A stretch of DNA of 64,000 nt from Erpobdella octoculata (GCA_963978895.1 OZ022246.1:26045859-26109858); one strand, 5' to 3'. Shown: positions 43,201 to 57,266, counted from the stretch's first letter. Program-made: numbers and translations. Notes: generated from the sequence alone by a model not told the origin.

Positions 43201-45228
43201 AATTCTAGTTTTAAAAGCTTTATTTTAATTATTATTATTATTATTCATTTAGTATATTTCCACCATTGTTTACTTCATCAATTCTGAAACGGATTGTGAC
43301 GCAGGGCTCGTGACGACTACGTGGAGGCCATGACAGGCGTCGAGAACAGCCTGATGAGAGAGACATCGAAGAGTAAACTTCTCTACATTGGAGAACTTCT
43401 TGGAGGATCATCTTTCAGTCCAAAAATGGTTAGTTCGGGGGTCACTTTCTCGCCACTGTCACGTGCAACGGTCTGCATGCCGTCCCCCGTCTATTTCCTT
43501 CTCCCTCTATTTCCAATGTGACCCGGACACGAATGCACCCGCATGGATCGAGCTCGTTCAGATTTAGGATCTGGATGCCTGTCCGTACTATCGCCACAAC
43601 AGCGTGTGGATGTTCCTTCTTCGGAATGTTGATCATTCTAGTTGTGAAAATCACAATTTTATTTCATTTAATCAAATTTCATTTAATTACTCATCAAGAA
43701 ATTTTTTGTGTTACTCTACATTTAACCTTTTCTCATTTCAAACAGGACCATCTTGTTTGCTTCCTGGGGGGCAATCTAGCCCTGGCTGCCCGCAACGGGC
43801 TGGAACCGAAAAAGTTCATGAATTTTGCCAAACGGTTGACGGACACTTGCATAGAGTTATACAGGAGGATGCCGACAGGGCTCAGCCCGGAAATTGTCCA
43901 CTTCAGCACACAACTGGAAGCAACCATAGATAAAGAGATATTTGTCAAGGTAGATTCATAAATTATACGGAATATTTTTTGTTATTTACACGAAATTATT
44001 TATTAATTACAGGTAGTTGTTTATTTTGTTATGTAATTGTAATTTCCTTACAGCAAAAGCTGTCATGAAAAACAGCTGTTTTACGATGTTGGCAGCTTGC
44101 AGATAAGACTATAAAGTGTTTTAAATATGTGTTATAGTTATATGTTATGATTTGTTTATTTACATGGGATCATTTATTACTCATGTGTAATGACTAAACA
44201 ATTACATGTTATTATTTATTAATATCACATATACGATCCCGTGTAAGAATGTGTTCGTACCAAAGTAGAAAAATTTTGTTGATGTACTTATAATTATCAA
44301 ATATTTATATATCGTTTAAATTTATAATTGCAGACTGCTGACTCCCACAATTTACAGAGACCTGAAACAGTTGAAAGTTTGTTCTACCTGTACAGGTTGA
44401 CGGGAGACAAGAAGTATCAAGATGTCGGATGGGAGATATTCCAGGTAATTTTTTTTTAATTTATTCGTGCAGATGAAATTTTAATTTAAATTCAAGTTAA
44501 TTTTTTTTTTAATGAAATTTGTGTTTGTTATCGAATGTTTTAAATATGAAATTTCCAATTTATTTTTCTTAAATAGTTTTTTTTTTACAATGGGATGATA
44601 TAATGCAATGAAAACTGTACTAATTGATTTAACACTTTAATGTACATTAATGTTTAATTAAGAATTTATTGGATTTAATTAATAAGTTTATTTAATTTAG
44701 TTGTTTAATTAAGAATTTATTGGATTTATTTAAGAAGTTTATTTAGTCTAGTTGTTTAAATGAGAATTTATTAGATTAAATTAACGAGGTAATTCAATTG
44801 AGTTGTTTATTTAAGAATTTATTTGATTTTATTTGATTTATTTATTAATGAGCTAATTTAATTGAGTTGTTTATTTAGGAATTTATTAGATTCAATTAAT
44901 GAGTTGATTTTATGGATTGATTGATCAAATTTGAACTTGTCAGGCTTTTGAAAAGTACACGAAAGTAGAAGACGGTTACACGTCCATCGGCAACGTTCAA
45001 AACCCGAGCAACGTCCTTCCTCGGAACAAAATGGAAAGCTTCTGGTTAGCGGAGACCCTCAAGTATTTGTATCTTCTGTTCGTAGACGATCGGGAATACG
45101 TCTCACTCGATGATTTCATATTCAACACCGAGGGTCACCTCCTGCCCTATCTTGTCCGGCACCGCCAGTCCACGAGTAGCCCCCCTACTGAAGGTGGGGT
45201 TGTTCACGAGGATGAGGATGGGATCTAG
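40283..45228 (+). CDS. MAN1B1: ER mannosyl-oligosaccharide 1,2-alpha-mannosidase (GH47)
   Basis: Exons: 40283-40354, 40614-40815, 40905-40975, 41260-41479, 41856-42004, 42347-42535, 42779-42960, 43305-43428, 43746-43949, 44334-44444, 44944-45228. All phases agree and the sum is 603 codons including stop (602 aa). It is a type II ER membrane protein: a short cytosolic tail, the LWRRWKRLS segment and a helix at about 34-50, then a lumenal GH47 domain. It trims a terminal mannose from Man9GlcNAc2, a timer for ER-associated degradation. The catalytic set of human ER mannosidase I is present: Glu213 and Arg217 (NLFECTIR), Asp345 ([10 protein letters not shown]), Glu482 (RPETVES) and Thr570 (FNTEGH); the cysteine pair in LVCFL and DTCIEL is kept. 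Subfamily is closer to MAN1B1 than to Golgi MAN1A. The start ATG at 40283 is chosen because the first exon joins in phase 0 to the membrane-anchor exon. Confidence 0.93.
42037..43222. repeat. 70-bp dispersed repeat in two MAN1B1 introns
   Basis: A 70-bp segment containing AACTTTAATATCTGATCATC is found at about 42037-42108 and again at 43151-43222, differing at only a few bases. The copies sit in different introns, so this is a duplication or small dispersed element. Confidence 0.85.
44640..44905. repeat. About 57-bp degenerate tandem repeat in MAN1B1 intron
   Basis: Four to five copies of a unit with AGTTGTTTAATTAAGAATTT and GGATTTAATTAA in the intron before the last exon. Confidence 0.75.
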
Positions 45229-48200
45229 TGGTGGAGTCGTGGAATGCAACGTGGCATTGCATGATAGATGTTATGAGTTAAGTGTAATATGAGATGGTAA
45301 AAATGAGTGTGTAATTTAGCTATGAAAATGTGATGGTAATTTATTGTCATGAAATGTTATTAGGTAACGTTTTTTGTTTAATGCGATTGTACTGATGCTT
45401 TTGTTTGTTCGAGTTTCTTTACTTTCAAGCCGGGTGGCAGATGTGAACGCAATCAGCTGTACAAATTGTTTGATAATTACATTTATTTTAAAATGTCTAA
45501 TTTACTTTTGTATTTGTGATTACTTACCTATTATAATTTGTATGTTTTCTTTTGCATTGAGAATATTGTAATAGACTTTTCAACGTTTTTCACATCGTTC
45601 TAGGTATGATTCGTGAGCTATCATTTCAAACGAGGACCAATTTTGTGGAGTGCTTTCTTTCAGTTTCTTGTGTACACAAAACACATAAACATTAAAAATA
45701 CGTACTTCTATGTGTTTGTAAACTGTACACTCAGTAATCAATAATAATAATAATAACAATGTCCAACGTTTAAAAATGCAATTTAAATGTGTCCTTCAAA
45801 AGTCAGTGTGCAGAGAAGATTATTCTCAAGAAGTTGCATTTCGAATGCATTTTTCCATCGGAGATTTTGTTTTTTCCACGACTAATTTCTTTTCTTTTTC
45901 TTTGCGTTTTTAAGAGTTTTCTTAGAATTCATTTCCATTGCATCGATTATTCTTATTGTATATATTTTTCATTTATCAATATTAATAATTTGAATGCGCA
46001 GAATTATAGCCGAACCATTTAAAACTGTGTTTGTATATTCAAACTGTCTAGATGTGCTTGAGCGTAACTGTGTGCCCTAATAGCTAAAGAAAATGAATTA
46101 TATATATTATGATTTTTGTTTCTTTCATTATTATCATTGTTGTTGTTGGTGTAATGTATTTTTATGATTTGTTAAATATAGTTACTAGTATATATCAATT
46201 GAAATCTGTTTTGCAAACAAAGTTGAACCGCTTAAGACTCTTCCTTGTCTATGACGTGTTTCAAGTTTCACGTACGTCTCTACATTCGTACACGCACACA
46301 CGCGCTGTTTCACTGCCCGTTTCCGTAGCAACGCACGCTAGTATTCCTTGTTTGAGTCATCGTTGTATCTTTTGCTTGAAAAATGAACCGATCGTGCACG
46401 CGTGTGGAGAAAAAATCCGGTTCAAGTTTCGACCTTTTTTTCTCTTCCATTTGACTCGTGTCACAGCTCTCTCTCTCTCTCATATATTTTTCATTTCTTC
46501 TTCAGCATTTATACACGTGTTGCAATTATTACAAAATGGTGGCGATGTTTCATCGTTCAAGGTCTTTCAAAAGTTATATTTTACTTAATATCGGAAGTTG
46601 AAAAGAATGCAGATGCTTTGATTTTGGTTATTATGGCTTGAAAAAAATTAGTTCTTTCGTGATAGCATACCAAAATTAACTTTTGCAAGTGTCAAATTTC
46701 GTACAAGTGTCTAAAAAGATGTCTTTTTTAACTAAGTCTCATGGTCTCAAGAAATCATTTCTTTCAAAGGCCTTATAAGTTGTAGAATTCACATAGGAAA
46801 CTCTGTCATTCATTCAAGTAAAACTTCTTATCTGGTATATTCTTTATGTTAAAATATTTGTTAATGTTAGTAACATTCAAAGTTTCTAAATGTTTTTGAT
46901 TTAAGTTTGTGATAAACTAAAAAAAAACGTCAATCAGTGGGTACATACGCACGCAGGTGATTGCATTTTACGATCGTTCGTAAATATTTTTCCAGGATTT
47001 TTATTTATCGAGTTTTCGTCTAATCTGATCGAAAATAAAAACTATTTATTAGCTTGTTTGTAATTGTTATTGCCGTTTCGAAAACAAAACAGCTTGTTGA
47101 TGTTCGACATTCGGAACAGGGACTTTTGGTGTTTTAACTGTGTAGTAACCCAAGTGAAAAAAAAAAGAAAAAAATTGATGCAAGAAAACCGTCAAAGGCA
47201 GGCGTGTACGGTAAACACGCTTATAGTGAATAAATGGAAATTTTTATTAATAATAATAATCTGACAACAAAAATTTAAAAGAATAACAATCGTCTAATTT
47301 GTCAGCCAGATATCTGAATGAATTATTCAACCAATAAGACAATACATACTAATATATATATATATAATTTTGAAAATTTATTTGAATAAGCAAATTAAAA
47401 AAAAGATGATATTGCCACTTGCACAGGCATCAAGTAAAACCTCTAAAACACGCTTTCATGAATAACGCTGATCTATTAGGTGAATGCAATGGAATCAAGG
47501 CGGGAATTCCCGTCAGCTGGTACGTACTTTACCGTAATTAATTGATTACCAGAAGCGACTCAGATGTAAATGCAGATTGCAGTAATGAAATACTACACAC
47601 ATACATACATACATACATACACAAGAAAACAACAACAGCAACTGGCTCAATGTTACCAGCAAAAAATATAAAGATTACGCGTGTAAATGTCAGTGGCTAA
47701 CTGAAAATTTACATGAAGAATTTCTTTACAACATTTTATTAGTGACACCATGAAATTTACGTGTAAATAAAAAGGAGTAAAGACTGCGCTAAATTTACAT
47801 GTAAAACATTAATAAACTCACTCAGATATAATTGTTTATTTTATTAACGACATTATTATCACTATAGTAAAAACATCCTTGGATTTACATGTAAATAATG
47901 CAGTGTAAAGAAAGCAGGTGACTTGCACCAACAAGCAATGCATGAGCGATCTTACAAACATTCTCAAATAATAATAATAGCAATAATACAACATCACATG
48001 TGTCAGCATGCACACGTATTTAGCATGTCACCTTCAATCCGTGGTTTTTTTTCTATCTTGTTTCGTGAGGAATCAGAAGATAATTTAAAATAATTGGTGG
48101 AAAGATGGGAATCCGTCAGCCCCTTGACATGTCGTTGGAGGGTGGGAGAGGGAATTTGTTACCCCCCCTACGTTTTGTGTTTTATTAGAAATCAATGAGC

Positions 48201-48416
48201 AAGAAGAAGTGAAGAGAGGGAAAGAAACAGAAGAAAAGAAAATAATATAGAGAAATATAAAAGAAGAGACAATAACGTAAAACAGATGATACTCAAACAG
48301 AGAAAGAGAGAGAGAAAGAGGGACACAGAATAAGAAGATAAATAATAAAAGAAACAGAAGAAACAAATAAATAAATAAGGAAGTATAACGTGGAAGATGG
48401 AAAGAGAGGGGAGGAG
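45229..48416. other. Convergent intergenic region MAN1B1/SNX3
   Basis: Contains the 3' untranslated regions of both genes. No coding exon or RNA gene was recognised. It has short AAT, ACAT (47601-47622) and GAGAGA (48300-48320) runs. Poly(A) sites could not be assigned with confidence. Confidence 0.6.
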
Positions 48417-49916
48417 TTACGTGGTGCGGACTTTTCCAGGACTGTAGTTTCGATCGATGGTTGGTTCAAGGAGGAACATGTGCAAGCACTTTTCGTTTTG
48501 TGCCAACGGATGACCTGCGACCCTGGAAGGAACGAAAGAAAGAACGAATGAACGAAATTGCGATCGGTGAAGTAACTAAAAATTTAGTATTTTTGAAATA
48601 ATTTGAACCAAAAAAAACCCGTCACAGGATCTACTCGAAACTCACTTGTTTATGAACGTCTCCAAACCTCTTCTACGCTCCTCGATGAATTCCGCTTCGA
48701 AGAGGCCATCGTCCGAACGAAATGGAAGCTGTCTGCCCCAGGCCTTTCCAGGAAGTATGGGCACCACGATCTGAATTATTTTTAAATCAGAAACCACTAA
48801 AATAAATATGAACTATTATTTCTTTAAAAACTCATTTAATTCAAGAGAAATAATGTTCTTTTATATTCATTTGTTTAATCAAACATTTTTTATTTATTTA
48901 TCAAATAGCAGGACCAACAGCCACTTATACCATTTGAGCAGCAATATAAACAAAAGGAAGAGTAATTGTACATATTTAAATAAATCTTTTATTTTCTCTT
49001 AGCCTACTTGGATCAATTAAATATTCTATTATTAGTTACTTAATTTCAAAATAAAATGAAAAATAAAAAAGAAGAAACAAAACAAACCTTGCTGTCTCTC
49101 TCTAGTTCCGTTGCCAGCCAATCAAAATCGCTGTACCTTCTGCGAACTGTTGACTCCTTGATCTTGAAGACAGGTAGATTGGTCTGAAATGATTATTACG
49201 TTATTTTAAACTTTAAAATTAATTTAAAATAACAAATTGATCTGAAACGATGATTACGTTATTTTAAACTTTAAAATTAATTTAAAATAACAAAGCAAAT
49301 AAATGTATTAAACAAAAAATACTGTCAGACGTTAACTCTTAGTCGAAAAGAAATAAAAATTGGTTAAAGAGCATTATAATTTTCATAAGTATCAACAATA
49401 GCCACTGAATTAGCACTTAACTGTTGTCAAAAAAGCTATTCTAAAAATGAATGAATTCTATAAACTAATCTAAATTAAATAGTGAATTTAATAGAATGTC
49501 CTTTAGAGTACAGAAATTGTATCATCACTTATTCATTCAATTCAATAATTCTTTCAATTAAAAAAGCATTAAAGCCACGCCCCCCATATGACCTCGTGAC
49601 CTGAACTTCCGCTCATACACCCACCCTTCGATCGGTGGCGGTATTTTATTCGGGAAAACAAATTAAAAAAACAAAGGACAGATTAAATATATACAAAAAA
49701 ACTATCATAAAATGAAAATCTAGCATTAAACCGATCAAAACAAAAAATAATTCTTACCACCTTCATTCGAACTTCGTAATCGGTGTAGCGTTTTTTCCCG
49801 ATTCCGTGGGTCTCCGGGTTGACGACGTCGATCTCGAGAAAGTTTGCCGGAGGGGCATAAGCGTCGTCCAGTGTTTGCTTTTTCGGTTGAATTCTAGCCG
49901 TAGCTGCTGACGCCAT
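48417..49916 (-). CDS. SNX3: Sorting nexin 3/12-like PX-domain protein
   Basis: Exons on the minus strand: 49761-49916, 49088-49183, 48646-48770, 48417-48522; total 161 codons with stop (160 aa; human SNX3 is 162). The protein is almost entirely one PX domain: LDDAYAPPANFLEIDV near the N-terminus, TNLPVFKIKE, the PI3P-contacting RRRYSDF, the proline loop IVVPILPGKAW, a basic EERRRGLE, and a C-terminus KVAGHPLAQNEKCL to YSPGKVRTT. SNX3 binds PI3P on early endosomes and works with retromer in cargo recycling, including Wntless. The first donor is ambiguous by one codon (AAG|GTGGTA or AAGGTG|GTAAG); family alignment favours the shorter form. It is divergently placed from HAUS5, with 1.4 kb between starts. 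Confidence 0.94.
49191..49294. repeat. 52-bp tandem duplication in SNX3 intron
   Basis: TCTGAAATGATTATTACGTT through TTAATTTAAAATAACAAA occurs twice in tandem, and the first copy starts exactly at the acceptor of exon 49088-49183. Confidence 0.9.
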
Positions 49917-51345
49917 GTTGTCGATTGTGTGAGGTGCGATTCAGCGGCGGATTCGAGGGAAATGATCTGTTATTTATTACGATGCGAACGATCTAATAAT
50001 CGCGGAGAATGCAAACTGCAGATGTTAAGTAACCAGGAAAAAAGTCGTCCTAAAACTTCTACACTGATTTTAGAGCTGGTTTAGTTCGTCACGAATCAAC
50101 GTAGTGAACAAACGTCCCGATTTTTTTCCTTTTTTAAGAGGCGCAAGACTTTTCTTATGATTAAGGAACGTAAATATGTAGATCATGTGCTGTCGAGGGC
50201 TAGATAAGTATCTAAATTTTTCTTAGAAATGTGTATTTTTTAATTAATTTTTAAATTATTTAAATACTTTGCGGTTTTTTTTTTCAAAATTGTTATTAAT
50301 GTTTTAATTTTATTTAAATAAAAGTTGTTTTAAAATTTATATAAAATTTAAATAGATTTAAATAAATGTATGCAAAAAGAATTTTAGCTATAAGTTTATT
50401 AGTAAAATTTTTTAACTTTGATAACTTTTACTTTCTGTTTTGAAAATTAATGGAGGTAAACTTTAAATAACAGTAGTTAATAAGGCAATAAGCTAAACCT
50501 ATTGATATATCAATGGCTAAACCCGTAAAAATTAATTAATTGCGGTTTTCAAATACACTATATTAGAGTAAATTTGTAAAGCGAAAGTTAGCTCTTGTGG
50601 TAAGGTGGAGAATAGCGTAATAAATTATTTCCGGTGTTTTTAATAATATTTTTATTATAAAATTTATATAATTACAAAGAAAAATAAATTACGAATAGAT
50701 TTATCTATTTAATTTAAAAAAAAAAGAAGTTAACAACAGAAAGCCGTGAGGTAGAAGCTAAAAAAATAAACTCATAAACAAAAAGCTAACTAAAGCTAAA
50801 GTACAATGCAAAGAAATTTACAAAAAATTATTCTTTTTCTGAAGAAATTCTCTGGAATAGATTACCAACCATTTCATAGATTTGTTACCGTATTCATTTT
50901 TTCGAAAGTTATGTTATATACATTAGTAATATTATATCCTCAAAAATTTGAAGTCAAAACTTTTATTATACAGTGATGAAGCAGCCAAGTTTAACAAAAA
51001 AAACACAAACTTGGTTTAGATTAACTGTAAATGTCACTTTTGATAATTTATTAATGTGCTGGTGACTAGTTAGTTAAGCTGGCCTAGGCCAAAAAAAATT
51101 TCTACTTAATTTAAAATGACCATTTATATGTGTGTGTGTCTGATTATGCTGTAATGATTAAAAAAAACTTTATTTAAATCGGCTCTTTATTTTGAACGAA
51201 ATAAAAGATTTTTGATTATGCAACAATAAGTTACATATTAGAAATATGATAATAAACAGTATATAGTCATATAGCGATAAATATTTTCTCATCTGACATT
51301 TAGATATATATCTAAGACTGTCGCGGAAGTAATACTGACACAAGA
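49917..51345. other. Divergent intergenic region SNX3/HAUS5
   Basis: Likely shared promoter region, 1.43 kb between the two start codons. GC-richer only in the first 100 bp next to SNX3. No gene seen in it. Confidence 0.55.
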
Positions 51346-54300
51346 ATGGCCAGCAAAAGACCAACGGATAAAGGCAGCCAGAAGCCAACTGAAACACCAG
51401 CAAAACTTGCAGAAGATCTTCACAGATGGTTGACAACGACGATGAAGTTCAAAGGTTATGGAAAGAACAAGACCGTTCCTACGGTTGAAGATTTGAAAAC
51501 GTAAAGTTGTTGATTGTTGTGTAGTTGTTGTAGTGATGAAAATATAAAGATTTTAATTATTGTTGTTATTATTGTTTTAGTCATCTTAATCATTGTTGTG
51601 TTGACATGTCTGCTTTTAGATATTTTTGAGTTTTTATTTAATTCATTTAATATTTATTTAATTCATTTAATATTTATTCAATTCATTTAATATTTATTTA
51701 ATTCATTTAATATTTATTTAATTCATTTAATATTTATTTTTATTTATATTGTAGAGCTCTATTCATTTTTGTTTACTTTATTTATATTACTGATTTCAAT
51801 TTATTTTTTATATCATATTTAAATTTGCAGATTAATGAAAGGTCCCAACAACCTCAAAATATGGAGACATGTTGTTCAAAACGTACTTCCATCAGAGTAA
51901 TAATAATTTTAAATAAAGAGATATTGCTTTAAAATAAATAGCTTTATAAATATCTTGGGGTTTATTAGGAAATACATGTATTTATAAATTATTTATTAGA
52001 GTTTTATGGTTTTTTGACAATTTTTATATTGTTAATAAATAATTTTTTTCTTTCTTTTCTTGTTGCAGAACTGTTAAAAAGATAAGAGGAAACTTAATGT
52101 TGTGAGTAGTATGACATTTTTTGCCATAATTGCTTTGTTTTAATTGATGCGGTAGTGGTTGAAACCTAATTTAACTGATATTTCTCTGTTTGACATGATA
52201 AATACACATTAATGATGCATTATTATTTAAAATCAAGGTCGTCCAATCAAGCGATAGTTCAAAGTTCAAGAAACAAAGGAGCATCGAACAGCTGTGACGA
52301 TGAAGAATTGAACGAACTGCTTAAAAGAAAGAACGAACTCAACAGGGAACTTTCCGAGACGGAAAAATTCAATTCCACCGTTGAACGCGAGCTGGAAAGC
52401 ATCAAAAAAGAATTTGCAACAAACGGTGAAATTTTCTGTAACAGTTTTTTTTGTTTTTGTTTCACTGCACATGCTTGTTGCTAAGTTATTCTTCTTTTTA
52501 TTTCTCTCTATTTTTCGAGTTTTTATTTTATTTTTTTACATTTTCATCAGGACGTCGCCATAAAAATATGACGCAAGATGTCACGGATGACTCGTGTCTT
52601 CGGAGAGCAACCGAAGGAGTGACTGAACGAATTAAAAGAGATGAAGAGACAGTAAAAGAGATGTTTAAGTATATTGAAGAAAGATTTGAGACATTGGAGA
52701 AGTTGATGAGGTGATGATGATGATCATGATGATGGTGATGATGGTGATTTTTGTGAAAATGCAAAATGATGCTGTTGATGGTGATGATGATAATGCTTGT
52801 TGTGACAATGCAGATGATGGCGATTATTGCAATTCATTCATCATGCCATATTAATTTGAAAATAAATATAAGTATTCAATTCTATTATTAATAATATTTG
52901 TTAATAATCAAAGTAATGAATCAAAATCATTAATAATTTTAAATGTTTCAGAAGTTCTTCTGTCCAATCATCAGCGATGCAGTCTTCCAAGGAAAGAGAC
53001 GGTTCAGATTCAAATTGTATGGTATGTTCTTGTTTGCTTGTTTGCTTATTCTTGTTTGTTTGCTATTTTAAATTATTGAATGAGTTTGTTTGTTTGCTTG
53101 TTTGCTTGCTTTCTTTCTATGCTAAGTGGTGGACCGACCATTTGCGATCTGGAATATTAAAAAAAAATCTATTTTAAAACATTGAACAAATTCTATTTAT
53201 AGACTCGTCTCAGGGAGTGCCTCTTCCTCTCCGAACGAATCTGCCAACGTCATCTGTTAGGCTCTCGACGTCGTTTTCATGACACGAGTCGTGGTGGTGA
53301 TGATAATGATGATGTGTTAGTAGCTTCACTCATTGTATATGTATATATATATGTAAATAAATATGGTGGTGATAATGATGATGTGTTAGTAGCTTCACTC
53401 ATTGTATATGTATATATATATATATGTAAATAAATATGGTGATGATAATGATGATGTGTTAGTAGCTTCACTCATTGTATATGTATAAATAAATATGGTG
53501 ATGATAATGATGATGTGTTAGTAGCTTCACTCATTGTATATGTATAAATACATATAAATAAATATGGTGATTATAATGATGATGTGTTAGTAGCACCACT
53601 CATTGTATATTATATATATTTAAATAAACAAAACGAGATCTTTTTCAAAATCATTTTTGTATATTATTATTATTATTATTATTATTTGATTTAATGAAAA
53701 TTAATCATTTTTCACGAAACTAAACGCGAACCAGCAGTGATCAACAAGCTTCCTTGATCCAGGCCACTCGATTGCTCATGGAAAACCATTCGGCTGAAGA
53801 AATCATTGCTTCCATGGCGAGGATCATCGGCCAATCGAATAACCAGCTGAAGAAACTTTCTGGTTCTACCGGCGCTAAATTTTCCGTCGATAAAATTCCC
53901 ACCGAAAAGTTGGTTGTTTTTTCAGAAAATGTGGTTCATCGTCGTAGTTTGATTGTTTATTGGTTGAATGATTGGTTATCTCATTGCTTAGTCGGTTGTT
54001 CTGTTGATTTATTAATTATTCTATTGATGGATTGATTAATTGATTGAATCTCTTATCGATTGGCTGTTGGGTTTGTGCATTTATTGATTAACCCATTAAA
54101 GTATTAACTATTTTTTTTTAGAAATCAGACCAGTGATGTTAGATCAAAATTCTGCCCTGAAATAAAACAGCTTTTTGATGTAGGTGATGAGTAGATGTAG
54201 GTAATAATAATGAGGATGATGATGATGATATTATGTATGTTGAATTTACATATGATGTAGTTTATTTACCCAAAAAGAAAGATTGTTCGTAAGGGTTTTT

Positions 54301-57266
54301 TATTTAAAGAATAATTTGTTTTTATTTACCTATAAAAAGATAGATTGTATTACGATTCATAGCATGGTCGGATAATTGGCTATTTTGTGCAACGCTCCGT
54401 TTGTCTATGGAATTATTTATTATTTATTTGTCGATTGAAAACAAATTGCATCCTACGCAGGATAGCAAACTGAAAACGATAAGAACTCAGCACAGAACGG
54501 AATCGGCTTTGAACGCCTCCACGGAGATGCGTCCGTACAACGAAAGAAACAAAAAAGTCGTCGAAACACTCGTTTTCCGCAGATACTCCGAACGCAGGAA
54601 CTGCCAGCAAGCTGCGTTGTAAGTTGAATGGTCGTCAAATATTCAGGTTTCGATTGGTCAAAATTTTTGATTGGTCGGAGTATATTAGCATTGATTGGTT
54701 AGAGCATATAAGTGTAATTTTGATTGGTCAGAGTATATTAGCTTTGATTGGTTAGAGCATATAAGTGTTGATAGATCAAAACATTTAAGCGTTGATTGAT
54801 CAGAACGTGTAGATCAATTTTATTAGACGGATATTTTTCCCGTTAAGTTATCACTCGTTATCGATTTCGTAATTGAAAAAAATGATAATTAATAATTAAA
54901 TTATAATTAAAGCTTTTATTACTAATTAAATTATTCTGTTGTCATCATGAATGAACCATTTATTTGATCAAGAACATTGCTGAAGGTCATGGAGAAGTTG
55001 GCAATCTCACGTGCAGCTCACTCATCACTCAAGTCTCACGTGAAAAGGTTGAGCGGAAAAATTGAAGGAATTGAAAGAAAACAGGAAGTTTTAGCTGTGA
55101 AATACGATAAATTGATGATTCTCAACGAAACGGTGGTAAGTTATGTTGAAGAGAGTGAATTAATTGTAGAATGTGTGGATGAATCTGTAGAGTGAGTTGA
55201 TTAATTGTGAAATGTGTGAATAAATTGTAGAGTGTGTTGATTAATTTTGAATGAATTGTTGAGTGAGTTGATTATGAAATGTGTGAATGAATTGTAGATT
55301 GAGTGGATAAATTGTAAAGTGTGTAAATGGGTTTATGCATTTTTTGAATTGATCATAGAGTGCACTAATGAATTGTGGAGTGAATGAATAAATAGTTTAT
55401 TGAGTGAATAGATTGTAGAATAAGCAAGTGAATTGATTGTAAAGTAAGTGAATTAGTTATGAAGCGACTGAATTACTTGTGGAGTTATGGATCGAATGAA
55501 CTTTATTCAATGTAGATTTTCTACTAGTGGTAGAAAATAAAGTATTTGAATTTCATTTTAGTCAATTTTTGACTTTCAGAAAGAAAAACAAGATCTGATG
55601 CAGGTTTTGGCTCTCGAGAATTTACAAATGAAATCCTTGCTCAAACAGCATCAAAAAGAAGTCTGAACTCAATATTTTAATTTCCTTGATTATTTGATTT
55701 ATTAAAATACAAATTTATAAATGTGAAAAGATTTTTCTTGTTTATATTTTATGATAAAGTAATTATCTGTTTTAATAAATTAAAAATTGTTTCATTTCAA
55801 TCTACACTTGTTTTTTAAATTTAATATAGGTCATCCAGTATGTCTCAAACAATCTGATTGGTCACGATGAAAAGTGGATCATCTTGGCCAACCAATTGGA
55901 TTGCTCGTCAGTTGCCAAAGAAATAAAAGTTTTTAAACAAATTGGCTTTCAAAACTATATGTTACTGTTAGTATTTTAAACATGATTAGATATAAAAATA
56001 AATTTATTTGATATTCGTTTTTATTTATTTAAAGATAACTTGTCTAATTTTATTATTTTATATTCGTTATTATGATATATCCTATTTGTAGATCAGTCGA
56101 CCCATCACAAACGAGCATACACAGGTCGTTGAACAATCCGATGTGGCTTTTTTCTTCTGCTCTTCTCCGCTTGATGGAAAGTCTCAAGTTTCCACATTAT
56201 CGGGTACTTTCTTAACCTGATTCTCGGATATACCGTGTTTTATATATAATTTAATTAATTAATTAACGAATTTCTGTGATATCGTTTCTTTTGTTGTCTG
56301 GACATGTCAACCGCCTTCAACCGATTAGATCTAACTGCAACGATTAAGCGTTTCATACATCACTACATTACATATCTCAACACTTAGGAAATTGTAGAAT
56401 AAAAATATGGTAATATAAGCTTTCTGTGCGCACTAGTTATGGTGATAAGCTGATGGGACTCTTGCTACAGGAGATTTAATATTTCAGCTAATAATAATAA
56501 TGATTATATTATAGTTTAATTTTAATAATTTTAATCTAAATGATAATAATTTACACGTAGAATCTGGATGACTTGATGCCTCATGTGACTTCGCTTCATC
56601 TCGATCTGATGTTGAAAGACGCTCAAAAAAAAAGTTGCAAGTCTTCCAGTACGGTTGAAAATTATCACTTCGTCAAGGAGATCATCGATGAATTACAAGG
56701 TGGGATAATTATGGATGTTGCAGTGGGTGGGTCGTTGTTGATGATGGTTAAGATTGGTCATCAGTGATCAGTAGAGATTGCTAATTGTCAGGACTGATCA
56801 TCAGTGGGCTGAGAGCTAAAGTTCAGAAGTGATAATCAACGATTTTATTTTTAATTTTTTTCAATTTGCCTAATAATGTTTAAGATTACCTCACTGTTAC
56901 ATTATGACGGTTATTTTTCATTTTTACATTTTTCAGAATTAAGCAACAAAGTCAACGAAAAAGAACGCTCCCACGTCGAGCTCTACGAACCAATGATGAG
57001 AAACCGTGCCACTAACGCTGCTCAGTCATTGGTCGTTTGCCAGAGGGTTAAAGGCATCGTCTCTGATTGGTCAGTTTAAAACTAATATCATTAGAGAAGC
57101 CTTAGTTTGAGTTAGGTATTAAAACCATTGAATAATTCAAAACAGGTGGAACCTGCCAGCAAGAACTGTACTTCCGTGGGTCAAAGTTGATGACATGAAT
57201 ATGCAACAATGGCTCGACAAATGGAAGATTAACTGCTCCATGTTGCGCCAAGTTTCTTTGACCTAA
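51346..57266 (+). CDS. HAUS5: HAUS augmin-like complex subunit 5
   Basis: Seventeen exons: 51346-51500, 51831-51896, 52069-52101, 52238-52425, 52551-52710, 52952-53021, 53203-53255, 53735-53908, 54122-54179, 54461-54618, 54973-55135, 55580-55660, 55830-55966, 56092-56203, 56561-56699, 56937-57069, 57146-57266. Phases agree throughout; 667 codons with stop (666 aa; human HAUS5 is 633). HAUS5 is a subunit of the augmin complex, which recruits gamma-tubulin to spindle microtubules for branching nucleation. Recognition rests on the N-terminal block TVKKIRGNLM, heptad-rich coiled coils in the middle (exons 4, 5, 8-12), and the C-terminal KGIVSDWWNLP followed by QQWLDKWK. Weak points: donor GTCTGA at 55661, and the exon 8 acceptor, which could be 53735 or 53738. 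The protein diverges fast in animals, so middle exons rest mainly on frame and splice signals. Confidence 0.88.
51645..51738. repeat. 20-bp tandem repeat in HAUS5 intron 1
   Basis: Five copies of ATTTAATTCATTTAATATTT with one base variant. Confidence 0.9.
53290..53635. repeat. 60-76-bp tandem repeat in HAUS5 intron, five copies
   Basis: Each copy has GATGATGTGTTAGTAGCTTC, then ACTCATTGTATATG, a variable TA run and TAAATAAATATGG. Copy length varies with the TA run. Confidence 0.93.
54650..54772. repeat. ATTGGT-rich tandem repeat in HAUS5 intron
   Basis: Two near-identical units of about 55 bp with GATTGGTCAGAGTATATTAG and GATTGGTTAGAGCATATAAG, plus degenerate neighbours. A second degenerate repeat (GAATGAATTGTAGAGTGAGT) fills 55180-55480. 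Confidence 0.8.

Noticed and set aside
53203..53340. Longer version of HAUS5 exon 7 running into the tandem repeat
   Set aside because: Only the donor CT|GTTAGG at 53256 gives the phase needed for the next exon; later GT sites give the wrong phase.
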